NCBI GenBank assembly: GCA_009809945.1
Contig: WTPW01000637.1
Location: forward strand, 4,013 to 68,012
Direction of reading: 5' to 3'
Source of the DNA: Gigaspora margarita
Taxonomy: Eukaryota > Glomeromycota > Glomeromycetes > Diversisporales > Gigasporaceae
DNA: 64,000 nucleotides
The translations under genes were made by a program, and so were the position numbers. The stretch's first letter is position 1, and each line of letters starts with the position of its first letter. This document shows, in pieces, positions 25,901 through 36,623 of this stretch. The notes below the pieces were generated by a model. The model did not search any database. It was not told where the DNA came from and saw only the letters and a program-made list of their open reading frames with translations.

Positions 25901-26186
25901 TAGGGTTCCTCAAATTCAAATCAAATCAAATATTGGGTCAATTTGAATTTGATCAAATCAAATTGACCCTGATTTGAATTTGATTTGATTCAAATATTTG
26001 GATTTGAATTTGATTTGAATTTGAATTTTTAATAGTAATTTTCAAATCAAATCAAATATTTGTCAAATCAAATCAAATTTGGCCAGATTTGAATTTGATC
26101 AAATCAAATATAGTCAAATTTGAATTTGAATTTGATCAAATATTTGATTCAAATATTTGACGATCAAATCAAATTGCGGAACCCTA
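25901..26186. mobile_element. hAT-type MITE built of TTTGAATTTGAT repeats
   Basis: The ends TAGGGTTCCTCAAATT and AATTGCGGAACCCTA are inverted, with flanks CAGATAAA (25893-25900) and CAGGTAAG (26187-26194), an 8-bp duplication with two mismatches. The interior is AAATCAAATCAAAT in both orientations. It sits in the LINE 3' region. Confidence 0.75.
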
Positions 26187-26617
26187 CAGGTAAGTACTAG
26201 GTCTACTTTTGTTTATCTAGCTATATGTATGAGTTCTTTTTCTTAGTATTAGATTTAAATTATGAAAATTTTCTAATTGTAAAAAGTTTTCATTAAATTT
26301 AATAAAGATAAGAGCAAGGTCTTACCATTAAAATTAAAAAAAAATATTTGTTTTTGACAAAATAGGACTCCAGACATCTCTCATATAGGTCATAAATGGA
26401 TTTTGACCAATTTTGATCTAATTTGCTAAAAATAACAAAATCTATTTACTTTAATGACTTCTAATTTAGTAATCAGAATTGAATAAATTTTTTTTTGTTA
26501 GATGCATCTCACTGAGAGCTTTATTTTTAAAAAAAGGACATTCAAATTGGACCACTAGATGCCAAGATAATTGCCAAAAACTGTTTTTTGCTTCTTAAAT
26601 TTTAGGTATTTTTGCTA

Positions 26618-27885
26618 CAGTGCCCACCGTAAGGATCTGACCCAGTGTAACATCACATGTATTGTACATACAACCTTAAAATTTTCCCACGACAAACAAT
26701 GATGCAAACGCTGATCATACTTACTATTTGTAGGCAATTCATCTATTTACTAGGGCAATGTTCTCCACCCAAATTTTGAACCCTTAAAATGCTTCTTTCG
26801 CTGCATAAGCGATATGAAATCATTTTTTTGCACTATCATTCCAAAGGTCCGAAGCTTAGGCTTGGTGCCACAGCAAAGATTGTAGGCTATAGTAAGTCTA
26901 GTGCGCTTTATTGGATAAAAAAATGGGGAAAACAAAAAATTTAAATGAAGAACCAAAACCTGGTCGAAATCGGATCACCATTCTGCGGCAAAATGCAAAG
27001 ATCCTTAAGCTTGCATGTGACAAAGAAAATGTAACTGCTGTTGAAATACAACAGGAAATGGGAAAATGGAATGTTAGCGTTAGTGTACGCATCATTCAAA
27101 AGCGTCTACGTAAAGGTGGGGCAAAATATATGGCGAAGCTTTCCAAACTACTTCTCACGGAGAAGCACAAAGAGAAATGGCTAAAATGGGTGAAAGATTA
27201 TCAGGATTTCGACTGGGACCAGATAATATTTACAGATGAAAGTACGTTCCATTTGAATCAACCACATCCAAGAACCTGGTAGTGGTCTGGGCGGCGTAAA
27301 TTATGGCGGTCCGTGAAGCATCCGTTGAAGCTCAATGTGTGGGGTTGTTTTTCGTCTTTGGGCTTTGGCAAGCTGATTTACTTTTAGCACAACTTGAATG
27401 CCAAATATATGGTTAGGATATATGAACAAGGTCTTCTCCCATCTGCTGAGCTTCTTTTTGGGGCAGATTCAGATAGTTGGATTTTGCAAGAAGACAATAA
27501 TTTGAAGCATTGTCCAACTTTGTCAAAGAATTGGAAGGAAGAAAACAACGTCAAGGTTCTTCCATGGCCATCTGTTTCCCCCAACCAAAATCCTATCGAA
27601 AATGTTTGAAGATTATTAAAAATTAAAATAGCAAGAAAAAAAATTAGAACTCTTGCAGGATTAAAATTGTGTTTGGTAAAAGAGTGGAATGCATTAACCC
27701 GCGAACTTGCTACTAAATAGCCAAAAGTATGAAAAGGCAGGTTGAGGCTTTAATTGAAGCCAATGGGGATTACACAATGTATTAGTAGTCTAAACGAATC
27801 ATGTATTTTTTAATAAAAAAAAAAAATAAAGTTTTATCTTGCCTCTCTTTGTGTTACAGGGGTCGGATACTTATGGCGGGCACTG
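26618..27885 (+). mobile_element. Tc1/mariner element, TA target duplication
   Basis: Inverted ends CAGTGCCCACCGTAAGGATC and GATACTTATGGCGGGCACTG bound 1268 bp. TA is duplicated at 26616-26617 and 27886-27887. The related MITE at 7505 keeps the empty site TTTGCTAAAAAAATT. The element carries one transposase gene in the same orientation. Confidence 0.9.
26789..27785 (+). pseudogene. Tc1-type DD34E transposase, broken
   Basis: The gene would encode about 330 residues that cut and paste the surrounding element. An N-terminal helix-turn-helix region (LHKRYEI...YSKSSALYWIKKWG) starts at ATG 26789. A frame change in the A run near 26917 leads into the second DNA-binding part and the catalytic core: TDESTFHL with the first Asp near 27235, DNNLKHC near 27495, and PNQNPIEN near 27590. 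Thirty-four residues separate the second Asp and the Glu, the Tc1 spacing. In-frame stops lie at 27280 (TAG), 27385 (TAG) and 27607 (TGA). A second frame change near 27715 precedes the C-terminus, which ends at 27785. All catalytic residues survive, so in family terms the copy is fairly recent. Confidence 0.88.
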
Positions 27886-28099
27886 TAAAAAATTTCAAGT
27901 ATGACCTCTATACTAGATATCTGGGGTCCTGACAAAGTTACATTTTGAAATTGTACAAAATTAACAAAATTTTAAAAAAGTGTTCTAATGAAAATAATGT
28001 AAGGCTTAAAGTTTATAGTAAATTCATATGTTTTTATTATAATTTTTATTATAAACTTACACTTATATATCAACAGGTGTGACATGTCCTATGACTAGT

Positions 28100-28494
28100 A
28101 TAACTAAAAAATAATTATATAAATTTATATTATTACAACTTAAATTACAAGTCAATATTTATTATTATTAAAATATATTTTAAATTATTGTTTTGCAATT
28201 ATAAACACCTATTCTTTATATCCAATAAAAAAAAATTTTTTTTATATGTCCCATTTTGGATCATTCATATAAAAACACAGAATGTTAAACTCCAATAACT
28301 TGATAACAATAATTTTTTAAAAAAAATTAAGGCAACTATTTTGTAGTAAATTGATTTAGCTTTAAAACAGTGGCTTCCTTTTTTCTGTATCTTTTCTGTA
28401 TCATAAGTTATTAGCTTTTAAAAATTAGCTATTTTATTGCCGTCTCTAAGTGTTCCGCACTGTAGTAAACATGTTTGAGGTATTCGATACACTA
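28100..28494. other. AT-rich intergenic DNA
   Basis: I see no gene or repeat boundary here. Confidence 0.5.
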
Positions 28495-28850
28495 TGTAAA
28501 TTAAATTTATGCATAGTCATATACTCAATTATTTTAGAGCCTAGAAAATTTACGAAATTCAAGTAGAAAAAATACTTTTGAACCAGTGCGTGTATGCAGA
28601 TAAAGTATATTTTTGGATTCTTCTTGGTATGCTCTCAACTATTTAGAGCCATTTTTTTTTTAATTTTAAATGATTTAAAACGAAATTAGCTACAAAAAAC
28701 ACAGTTGGTATTAATAAAGTGGCTTTACATCATCATAGTTTATCTGTGTAGATGCACTGGTTCAAAAGTAGTAGAAATTGATACTTAAATCGACTTTCGG
28801 AAAATTTTTTAGGCTCTATATATATGCACAACTATGTTTGTTGATCCCAA
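28495..28850. mobile_element. palindromic element of unknown family
   Basis: An imperfect inverted repeat is centred near 28660. TTTTGAACCAGTGCGTG and CACTGGTTCAAAAG, and TTTAGAGCCTAGAAAATTT and AAATTTTTTAGGCTCTA, pair across the centre. Ends and target duplication are unclear. Confidence 0.55.
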
Positions 28851-28974
28851 ATGACTCCCAATTTTATTATGAATTTTTTAGTCCGAAATGACCTGTCATT
28901 TGAAAAAAAGGCAAATGACCTCCAATTTTACCATCCCTGTTTGATATCGCACACCTAGGGTTCGAGGCACGGGT

Positions 28975-29185
28975 AAAAAATTAGGCATGCCTCTGAGGGC
29001 ATGCCTTGAGTTGAGGTATGCCCCTTGTGCCTATAGGCATGCCCTTTTCGTATGGAAAATATCAAACAATTGCTTTCCGTTCTTTGATGTTGCTTGACTG
29101 CTATGCTTCCAACCATATTAACCAATCGGATATGACATTTATGTCACATGACTGGGCATGCCTAACGGCTCCCGTGCCTCTGTGC
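28975..29185. repeat. GGCATGCC-rich short repeats upstream of EAF7
   Basis: The palindromic word GGCATGCC and variants occur about five times at 28983-29045 and once more near 29155. The open frame crossing it has no protein-like features. Confidence 0.45.
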
Positions 29186-29466
29186 CTAAAATTAATTTTA
29201 GAATTTAAGAAAATTGGGCGACGAATTATCACGTGAAATTTTGTTTTGTTTTTTTAATTTATGTTACACCTGATCATTCAACTTTATTGGTTGCCACACG
29301 TGTGCAATAATACAATATCTGATAGTTCTTCGCTACCGCTTCGACAAAAGGAAGAGATCTGACTAAAGTCAGGTAAGCTTTTCATCCTTCCCTTTAAATT
29401 AATGTAATATTCGAGATTTCTGGTGTTTATCACATTGCTGTTTATGAACAATTGTTAACATGTAGG
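29186..29466 (+). promoter_or_regulatory. EAF7 promoter side, 5' UTR and 5' UTR intron
   Basis: CACGTG lies at about 29231. A good donor (CAG|GTAAGC, 29373) and an acceptor (TGTAG, ending 29465) just before the ATG imply a 5' UTR intron of 93 bp. No ATG lies in the short upstream exon as I read it. The transcription start is not defined. Confidence 0.45.
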
Positions 29467-30278
29467 ATGCAAATGCAATATTCTCCAGTCGAATGGGACG
29501 TGAAAATGGAAATTGAATTCTTTCGTGCTATTATGAAACATAGACCTGTTGGTAAGATCGCTTCCAAAATTATATAATATACTATGTGAAGATATATGCT
29601 AACCTTGATCAAGGTATTCACCGGCATTTCCACATGGTAAATGTGCATCACGATTTTAATGCTAATAGCGCAGTAAAATGTACGATACCTGAGCTATGGG
29701 AACGATTTGGTACATACTTTAACTTGTCTAAACTCGAAGATTTGGTAAGTGACATCTTCAATCTCCTAGTTCTTTTGACTTTTTCTTACTGAATTTACGT
29801 TAAACTACTAAGGATCGTGATTTCGATGAAGAGGCCGATGAAGATAGCGCATTTACAGAATTCAGTTTACCAATGGATGAATATTACCATCTAATTGAAG
29901 AGCATCGTAAAGCTGGTTCTTCACGTGGGGCTTCTCCCTCGCCGGCACCCTCAAAAAGTCAAAAAAGTCGAAGAGAACAATCACCTTCGCTATCACATAC
30001 TGCTTCTCAAGAATCTTCCCCAGAACCTGAAGGTTTCTTACACTTACATTTTTATTCATTTATATAGGAATGGCTTTGTTTAGCTAAAATTATTTGTTTG
30101 TTTAGATAATAAAAAAACAAGAAGAACCAGAACTTTAAGAAAGCCCGACGTTGCAGAATCCGCTAAGATGCAAGCTTCATCAAAACGTGGCGGTGCTAGA
30201 ACTCGAAAAACATCAGATGCTGCCATGTCAAGTGGGACGGGGCCTAAACGTGGAGGCGTTCGTAAAAAGCAGAAATAA
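29467..30278 (+). CDS. EAF7: NuA4 histone acetyltransferase subunit EAF7/MRGBP
   Basis: EAF7 (animal MRGBP) is a nuclear subunit of the NuA4/TIP60 histone H4 acetyltransferase that binds the MRG-domain subunit. Four exons, 29467-29551, 29614-29744, 29813-30032 and 30106-30278, join in phase across GT-AG introns of 62, 68 and 73 bp to give 202 residues, close to the 204 of human MRGBP. The family signature is clear: VEWDVKMEIEFFRAI near residues 8-22, KHRPVGIHRHFHM around 24-36, then IPELWERFGTYFNL and the acidic DFDEEADEDSAFTEFSLP segment. The C-terminal third is Ser-rich and then basic, with repeated KRGG(A/V)R, likely DNA- or partner-binding. The reading frame is intact and G+C content is higher than its surroundings. 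This is the one convincing intact host gene in the window. Confidence 0.88.
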
Positions 30279-30404
30279 TTCATGTGTATATGTTTTATTT
30301 TTTTGTCGTATTAATAATATTGAACTAAGAATTCTGTTGACTTTATTTCGCATTTATTTACACGATTGAATTATTTCTGAGTGAAACGGATGTGCACAAA
30401 CAGA

Positions 30405-30445
30405 ATAATAATAATTATAATAATAATAATAAAAATAATAAAATT
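30405..30445. repeat. AAT microsatellite
   Basis: AATAATAATAATTATAATAA and similar units lie just 3' of the EAF7 gene. Confidence 0.7.
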
Positions 30446-31394
30446 GTTATTACTAATAATCATATAATCAAGATTTGTTCTTGGTATAATTGATCGATTT
30501 GATGATTCTCTGTTAATTCGAAAATTTGAATAAAAGATTATTCTAGAACATTCAACTCGAATTAAATTTTTGAGGCTACTTTTTTGTTGGAAATAGTAAG
30601 ATTAATGTCGAAAACGTGAAGACAATGAAGACTCGCAGCAAAAGTAAATTTTATTACATAATAAAAAATTGTTATCAAAAATTAATTATATAGAAGCAAG
30701 ATAATTATTTTGATAATGCAGTAAAATCTCGATTAAGCTAGTAGATTAAAGGTTATTTATTTTGTATCAAAAATTATTTATATTAATTTTAATATTAATT
30801 TTATTTTTAATACTAATTTGAGTTATTTTTAATTTTAATAATTAAAGCTTTATTTAATTCTAATTTAATTTAATTAACATCCATATTTTTAATAAATGTT
30901 GTTTTTTTTATATACAGTATATGTATTAATAATTAATTATTTAAACCAACAATTTTTAGACTACTAACTTGTAAACAAGTTATAGTTAATATATTTATAA
31001 ATTTTTATTATATAGTGAAATCTGACAAGAGTTCAATAATAATTATAGTTTTATTTCTATATAGTTACTTTTTATATAATTACATTTTTTATTTATTTAC
31101 CTAAATATTAAATTTCATTTTATAATACAATAATTATATAAATACTATTACCAAATTTTACAAACAAATATAAATAAATTATTTTTATAAACTTATAATT
31201 TTTTATATATTTACAATTCAAAATTTATTTTTTTGCTAAATAGTAATAGCTATTAATAAAATTATATTTTTTTAGATTATTAATAATATATAGAAAAATC
31301 TGCAAGATTTAATTAAAATTTAATAATATTAATTTTTTCAATAACTCATAAATCAAATAGATAGTATTAATAATACTTTATAATATGAAGTAAA
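30446..31394. other. AT-rich intergenic DNA
   Basis: Nearly pure A and T with short runs. No gene is seen. Confidence 0.5.
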
Positions 31395-32400
31395 TCAATA
31401 GAAAAAACAACTGTTTTAAATAAAAGTTTTCTCAACTTTGAGCTTAAATATTTTATTAATTATTGTATTAAATTTAATAATTTTTTTTTTATTTTAATTC
31501 TAAATAATTCTAAAATCATAGCTGATTTGAAAATTAGTGGAACATGTGATATATTTTGTAATGATTATCCAAATTTCAATAATTATTTTTTAGTAATAAG
31601 GGCAGTGACAGATATTACGTAATATCCTAGGGGGGTCAAAAAAATTTTACATAAGACTAATTATACAATTTGATTGGCTAATTGGTCTTATGTGGGGGAG
31701 AGGGGGTAGCTCTCTGATAAAATGATATTACGTAATATCTGTCACGGCCCTAACAGTATAGTTTTTCGATAATATAATTTTTGGCCAATATATTATCATA
31801 TTATATTTTGTACTAGCCAAACATATATTATTGAAAACTATACTTTTATTACTGAAAAATAATTACCAAAATTTGCTAACAATCATTACAAAAGTTATCA
31901 TATATTCCGTTAATTTTCAAATCAACTATAAATTTTTAATTTTTGACTTATAGTAAAATTATACTATTATTATTAAAAAATAATTACTGAAATTTGCTAA
32001 CAATTATTACCAAATTCATTATGTGTCTCACTAATTTTCAAATTTGCTATAAAATAAAAAAAAATTTTATTAAAATTGGTTAAACAGTTAAAGATATAAC
32101 ATATATTATCTAATATCCATTTACTATGAGACCAAACCCCTACTCCCACCTAAGACCAATTAAAATGCTCAATTTTGTTATACAAAAAAATATATTTATT
32201 CCATATTTTGTTATAATTATAGTGAAATAATTCTTGATTTTGATTGGCTAGTATTCTAGCTTATATAATCTAAGATTTCATCTAACACTCCACCTCTAAA
32301 ATATTAGGTAATATCTGTTATTGCCCTTATCAAGGTATTTAAATTTAAAGATTAAAAAAATTTTACTAAAAATAATTTGTTCTATTTCTATTAATTTACT
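31395..32400. mobile_element. composite inverted-repeat element with nested TTA-target MITEs
   Basis: The end AATAGAAAAAACAACTGTTTTA near 31395 and its inverted relative TTTGTTCTATTTCTATTAA near 32380 bound the block. An inner palindrome (31500-31930, centred near 31805) has arms with GCTGATTTGAAAATTAG. The left arm is split by the MITE at 31600. A degraded MITE of the same family ends near 32332 with GGTAATATCTGTTATTGCCC. Confidence 0.5.
31600..31750. mobile_element. TTA-target MITE
   Basis: This 151-bp element has ends GGGCAGTGACAGATATTACG and CGTAATATCTGTCACGGCCC. TAA is duplicated at 31597-31599 and 31751-31753. The opposite arm of the host palindrome keeps the empty sequence. Confidence 0.85.
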
Positions 32401-32449
32401 CTTCTATATTAAAATTTTATAGTACTAAAAATCTATATTTAACAAAAGT

Positions 32450-32592
32450 GCTTTACCTAATATCTATTTACTATAGGGGCTTACTCACCAGGTAAAATTT
32501 ATATATATAATTTTAGCCAATCAAATTTAATTAAGAGATAAGGTTTTGCTTGACCCCACATTCTCTAAAATATTATCTAATAAATATCAGCA
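32450..32592. mobile_element. degraded TTA-target MITE
   Basis: The left end GTGCTTTACCTAATATC and the right end AATAAATATCAGCACCC resemble the elements at 16502 and 31600 with more mismatches. Confidence 0.5.
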
Positions 32593-32789
32593 CCCAAACT
32601 ATATTAAGTATTTTAATTTTTTAAATAGCTAAAACTTTTTTTTTTTGACTATTGTAATGCCTCGTCAGATTCCTTTTCGCTCTTTTAACCCAGATAGTTG
32701 GCATATCCAATTGCTACTATCAAGTTATATTCATTTCTTTTATTGTTTCTGTTTCTTTTTTTTTATTACTAACACAGATCTTTTTATAA

Positions 32790-33180
32790 TATCACTTTAT
32801 GGTAGTTTTGTGGTGCTCTACAGTAGTTTTGTGTGCTCTATAGCAGTTTTGTGGTACTTTATAGCAGTTGTATTATCTATACGGCAGTTGTAGTGTTTCT
32901 ACAATGGTTGTGATATCTCTATAGCGATTGTATTTCTATAATGATTGTAGAAGTTGTATAATGCGCTTTAGCAATTGTATAATTTCTTTACAACAATTAT
33001 GGTATTTCTATAGCAAATATGAAGGTATGTATGGTTTTCTATAGTGTTTTGATTGTGTTTCTATGGTATTGGTATCTCTATAGTAATTGTGTGATGCTCT
33101 ACGGCAGTTGTGTGATATTGGCCATATAGTATCTCTATAGAGTTGTGTTTTTTTATGATATTTTGTACAGTATCTTTATT
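32790..33180. repeat. CTCTATAGCAGTTGTGTGGT-type minisatellite
   Basis: A unit of about 20-27 bp containing CTCTATAGCAGTT and GTGGT repeats around fifteen times with drift. The frame at 32645-32893 is composed of this repeat and is not a gene. Confidence 0.7.
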
Positions 33181-33335
33181 TTTATACAATATATTTTTAT
33201 TTTATTTTATTTTTTTATATACAGTATAATAAAAAAATTTTTGGTTCAGATCTGAGATAAATTAATTTTCTATGAACTATAATTCTTTAAAAATAAGCAC
33301 CCAAAAATAAGAGCCTTTTACAATTCATATATATC

Positions 33336-33467
33336 CAAAAATAAGCACCCTTATATAATAGAAATAAGTAACTAAATATCAAATTATTCTAATTATTAGT
33401 TGAGATTATACCTGAAAATAAGCACTCTATAGTAAAAAAAGAGTGCTTATTTTTAGAGGAATATGGT
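33336..33467. mobile_element. degraded MITE related to 5497-5812
   Basis: The right end GTGCTTATTTTTAGAGGAAT followed by ATGG and TA matches the ends of the element at 5497. The left end CCAAAAATAAGCACCC is its inverted partner. Confidence 0.5.
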
Positions 33468-33477
33468 AATAGGTGTT

Positions 33478-33655
33478 TTAAAAATTCTCTAAAACTTTAA
33501 TTAAAAATAACTTAGTATTCACTTGACCAAATTCAATCAAATTTTTTTTATTTGAATTTTACAATTCTGTAAAATTTGAATAAAAAAATTTTTATTGAAT
33601 TTGGTCAAATGGATACCAAGTTATTTTTCAATCAAAATTTTAAAACAATAGAAAC
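33478..33655. mobile_element. short palindromic element
   Basis: AAATAACTTAGTATTCACTTG and CAAATGGATACCAAGTTATT are inverted around a T-rich centre near 33565, with CAAATTCAAT and ATTGAATTTG closer in. Target duplication is unclear. Confidence 0.5.
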
Positions 33656-34900
33656 TTGATAAGAATTAATTAAGTGATTTGATTAGATAATTACTAGAAG
33701 TAGCAAAAATAATTTTTATCCAAAGTGGCACCAAGGCAGCTCCAAAAAATTTAAATAAAAAATAAAACAATATTTTTTTTAATAAAATAAATAAGGTAAT
33801 AATTTAAATTATATAAATTAAAAATGTTAAAAAAAAAATTAAAAAAATATTAAGCTAAAAAACATTAGGCTTAGAGTTCTGAGTTGGCAACTAATCATTT
33901 GTAGAATTGCATGATTAAAATAATTGTTTAGCTGTTTAGTTGTTTAGTTGTAAGTTGTATAGTTAATATTAAAAAAACTATTGATCTATTATATTATACT
34001 TTCTATCAATTTTAAAAAAATAGTGCAAATGGTCTTTTTTTTTTATATATATTTTATACAATACATATTATAGTATATAGTGCAGGAAGCTTTAAATCTC
34101 CATAAAAAATAGCTTCACAAGAAATGCTACTCCTTTTTTAAAAATTTATAAAATAAAAAACTAATCCACAAGATTTGTTCTTCTTGTTCTAAAGAATAAA
34201 ACTTGTGGTTTAGATTTTAATTTAAAGCCAAACTGATAGAGCAGTAGCCTTTTAAACATTGACAATTTTTATCAATTTTATTAATAAATCATAAATAAAG
34301 TGAACACATATGTTTTTAATTTCAGCCAATTAGAATGTGCTGTTTCAGTCACGTGATAGGATTTTACAATGTATCGAACTTCACAATAGAGTTTCGAGCT
34401 GGTTTTTATTATTAATCAGAGTTTCGAGCCAGTTTTTATTATTAATCAGGTAAAAATAAATCAGACCCAAACTCTACTTTACAAATGAGAAAAAACCTGC
34501 AAGATTTATAGCTTTTTCTTTTGCAATACCCGATTTTGTTTACAATAATTTAAATTCCACCTTTTAATAAATAATAAATAAGTTTATTTCATATCGTTAA
34601 AAACAGCTAAAAGCAGGTGGTTTTTTTAGAAAATCGAGTTGAAAACAACTAATTTATTTATGTCCTCATTATCTTAAAAGAATTAAATCAATCTAATAAA
34701 TCCTTAATGGTATAAGCATCGTCTAAATTCTTTTTAAAATAAAAAAGATATTTGATTTACAATTAGATAACACATTGAATATTAAATATTTAATCTAATT
34801 ATTATTTGAATCATTTTGATTTTCTTTTATTTATTCTATCGAGACAATTATTGTTAAGCTTTTTAGCGATTTCTAACAAAACAAAATTGACATCAGCTGC
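33656..34900. other. AT-rich DNA with one 30-bp direct repeat
   Basis: At 34388-34447 a 30-bp unit with GAGTTTCGAGC and TTTTTATTATTAATCA is repeated once. No gene is seen in this stretch. Confidence 0.5.
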
Positions 34901-35695
34901 CAGTGTTAACATTTATTGGAATTGGAATATTTATCCAATTGGAATTGGAACATTTGAACTGGTCCAAAATATTCCAATAAAAATTTGGACCAGGGGATCG
35001 GGGTCCATTAAAATTAGCTAATTAGATTTTAATCACGTAGTACAATTTTATTGGACAAAAATTAGCAATACAAAATTTTGTATGATACTGAAATCTAATT
35101 CAAATTAACTATATTCATTATATAATTGCCTTTTTTTAATGTCAAGATTTAAATTTCTTTGTTATAAAAAAAAAACAAGCTAAGGTACATAAATTTTTTT
35201 TTTGTTCTTTTATGATTCTTCAATCTTCCACTAACCTTTCTTCTTTGGCAGCTTATCATAAATTGGTCTTGAGAATTTTTAAAACTACTGTAAACTGCCA
35301 TATACAAGATTCTCCAAAATATTAAAGCTTCAATACAAGGCTAACAAACTGTATATCGATTACATGAATTTGCTATTTGGTCTAAAATAAGAAATGGTAT
35401 AAGAATATGTAGTTTTTATCTTACTATATTAATATGATTTAAGTAATAATATATAGAAAAAAAATTTTTAAATATTTTATATATTTTTGTAATGTGATAT
35501 GATACAAAAAAATTAAAATTGAATAAATTGGAATTGGACTGGAATTGGACTATTTCCAATAAATAAATTATAAAATTTGGACATTGTTCAATGCCAATGG
35601 TTTCAATATGTACTAGAATTTTTTGGATTAGTCCAAATTCCAATAGTCCAATAATCCAATAAAATTTTATTGATCATTGTCCAATGCCAACACTA
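34901..35695. mobile_element. non-autonomous hAT element, perfect 8-bp target duplication
   Basis: TCAGCTGC flanks both sides (34893-34900 and 35696-35703). The ends CAGTGTTAACATTTATTGGA and CATTGTCCAATGCCAACACTA are inverted. Subterminal CCAATTGGAATTGGA words recur at both ends, as in hAT elements. A 200-bp middle part (about 35210-35410) is different in composition but not recognisable. Confidence 0.85.
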
Positions 35696-36082
35696 TCAGC
35701 TGCGCTTTTGCTAAATAGATTTTGTGTATTCTTATCTATTTGTCCCATGATTAATTAAAATTTCGACATAAACATGAAAAAAAAAGTATTGATTTTCATA
35801 CTTTTAAAGTATCATAATGCCTTGTTCAAATACAAAATCCAGTATCGCATCTAACAAGGCCCATAATAAAGATGGTACCTTTGCTAAAGTTATTAATAAC
35901 ATCAAAGAAAATATGGATACTTTAGAAGACTGGGAGTTATTTAAGATAACACATAATACCTTTCAAGATTATGTATTAAAAGCTATAGAATGGCATGAAA
36001 AGGCTGATAAAAAATTGAAATCCATATTTTATACCAGTAACTATAAGATATTATATACCGGCATATATAAAAAACTATTCAA

Positions 36083-36171
36083 TATACTTTGGTATTGATT
36101 TTTGATATGAAACCACTAAGGTGCCTAGCAGTTTTATATCAAAAATCAATGTTGAAATGTGCTGAAGTATG
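36083..36171. mobile_element. small palindromic MITE
   Basis: TTGATTTTTGATATGAAACC is inverted as TTTTATATCAAAAATCAA around a short GGTGCCTAG loop, with ACTTTGG/GCTGAAGT ends. A relative is at 60579-60698. Confidence 0.5.
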
Positions 36172-36378
36172 TTTAAATAGCTTTGACAAGTATATTTTTA
36201 TTAATAAATTATAATATATTTTTAAAAAACTCAAGAACGAACCTTTGCAAAAAGAAAAGCACAAGAGCAACTTCAACATGAAGCTAAGTGGATGCAAACT
36301 CTTAACGAAATATAGAATATAAAGACAAGAGATAAAAGGAAAGCACCGGCCCTATAGTACCATGAAGATATTTTAGCT

Positions 36379-36586
36379 AGAACCCCAAACTAGAGGTCTG
36401 ACTTGGTCAAAAAATAAGTATTCGAATATTCATTTGTTCAATATTTTTTTATTTGAATATTGTTCAAAAATTTTAAAAATATTCAATAAATATTAAATAT
36501 ATTTCAGTTTTAAAAAATTATATAATATCTCACTTAAATTAGCCAATAAAGTTGCAAATAAATTATTAAAAAATAAATAAAATTAT

Positions 36587-36623
<37 letters not shown>

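Larger units (their letters stand above)
18698..26341 (+). mobile_element. LINE with endonuclease, reverse transcriptase and RNase H, 15-bp target duplications
   Basis: The element is flanked by identical AAATATTTGTTTTTG at 18683-18697 and 26342-26356. The intact target is still readable, inverted, in the other foldback arm at about 18120, which fixes both ends. It has an ORF1-like region, an ORF2 with endonuclease, reverse transcriptase, RNase H and a C-terminal CCHC-like finger, and a 3' end of about 480 bp ending in an A-rich run. Three later DNA elements lie inside it (20399-20677, 22730-23440, 25901-26186), leaving about 6.35 kb of LINE. Order and motifs fit RNase H-bearing LINEs of the I/jockey-related kind seen in fungi. 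Many stops show it is dead. Confidence 0.85.
26364..27930. mobile_element. AGGAC-family MITE split by a Tc1/mariner copy
   Basis: The ends AGGACTCCAGACATCTCT and AGATATCTGGGGTCCT are flanked by GACAAAAT (26356-26363) and GACAAAGT (27931-27938). The foldback left arm shows the unoccupied site GACAAAGTTACA. Without the Tc1/mariner insertion it is about 297 bp and aligns with 7505-7796. Confidence 0.85.
17245..28100. mobile_element. foldback element B, split by LINE, AGGAC and piggyBac-like elements
   Basis: The left end ACATGTCATATCTGTTGATAT (about 17256) is matched inverted by ATATCAACAGGTGTGACATGT at about 28065-28090. The uninterrupted palindrome core is 18118-18697, centred near 18415. The right arm is interrupted at AAATATTTGTTTTTG by the LINE, resumes at 26342, is interrupted again by the AGGAC element at 26364-27930, and resumes at 27931 with GACAAAGTTACATTTTGAAA, the complement of the left arm at 18070-18115. 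Without insertions it would be about 1 kb. No coding sequence of its own is seen. Confidence 0.75.

Noticed and set aside
29862-30369. Other frames over the EAF7 exons
   Set aside because: They are shadows of the EAF7 coding frame, which has conserved motifs and splice-phase agreement.
32645-32893. Membrane protein gene
   Set aside because: The frame is a translation of T-rich DNA and the CTCTATAGCAGTT minisatellite.
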